In this document: positions 15,760 to 15,833 of the stretch, piece after piece
How the letters are laid out: the number at the start of each line of letters is the position of its first letter
How positions within the stretch are numbered: position 1 is the first letter of the stretch
Assembly (NCBI GenBank): GCA_024684065.1
Contig: JAIKXO010000293.1
Location: 1 to 15,833, forward strand
From: Lachnospiraceae bacterium
GTDB taxonomy: Bacteria; Bacillota_A; Clostridia; Lachnospirales; Lachnospiraceae
Direction: 5' to 3'
Length of the DNA stretch: 15,833 bases
The notes under the pieces: model-generated
Told to the model about the DNA's origin: nothing
Databases searched by the model: none
What the model saw: the letters and a program-made list of their open reading frames with translations, nothing else
Made by a program: the position numbers and the translations under genes

Positions 15760-15833
15760 TGTTGGCGGTTAGCATCAACTAACGCGATGATCTGATAAGA
15801 GGACGGGGCTCTCTTTTACGCCTTATAAAGATC

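Noticed and set aside
15797..15820. Short AAGAG/CTCTT hairpin near the right edge as a terminator or attenuator
   Set aside because: The stem is only about 5 bp and the downstream context is cut off by the window.

Overview
The window looks like a fragment of a low-to-mid GC Gram-positive anaerobe of the Clostridia, most likely Lachnospiraceae. This is an inference from several features: AGGAGG-type ribosome binding sites, lipobox lipoproteins, paired M13 peptidases, an EAL protein with a multi-TM sensor, secreted proteins with NTF2-like and Asp/Asn-rich loop regions, beta-helix/Ig-like surface protein debris, and Isf-like flavoproteins. No rRNA, tRNA or CRISPR array was seen.

Layout. (1) 1-2411 is accessory and partly decayed. 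It holds the 3' part of an unrecognised gene split by an in-frame amber codon, a minus-strand pair of small overlapping uncharacterised genes with its own terminator, and a short broken ORF. (2) 2412-6627 carries two head-to-head M13 metallopeptidases. The minus-strand copy has lost its 5' end, including the signal peptide. The plus-strand copy is a complete 729-aa lipoprotein. (3) 6631-8577 holds a secreted protein of unknown function. Its 3' end has been duplicated (period 140 bp, apparently 141 bp minus one base), and a possible related fossil lies upstream of it. (4) 8634-11649 holds a membrane EAL phosphodiesterase with a degenerate GGDEF domain, converging with a 4-bp overlap on a lipoprotein gene. 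(5) 11650-12547 is debris: a peptide gene with a double-glycine leader-like sequence, broken by two -1 frame changes at A6 runs, and a broken beta-helix/Ig-like surface protein. (6) 12678-13852 holds a GNAT acetyltransferase and the 3' remnant of an IS4-type transposase. (7) 13839-15716 is a compact minus-strand operon: an Isf-like flavoprotein, a second flavodoxin-fold oxidoreductase and a TetR repressor. Its promoter overlaps a 40-bp near-perfect palindrome that is the obvious operator.

How it fits together. The intact functions are mostly at the cell surface or in sensing: the peptidase, two secreted or lipid-anchored proteins, c-di-GMP turnover, and a TetR-controlled redox operon. Between them lie several broken genes, and at least five of the breaks are single-base changes, four of them at or beside short homopolymers. 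That pattern could be real decay in an accessory region or indel errors in the assembly. The sequence alone cannot separate the two.
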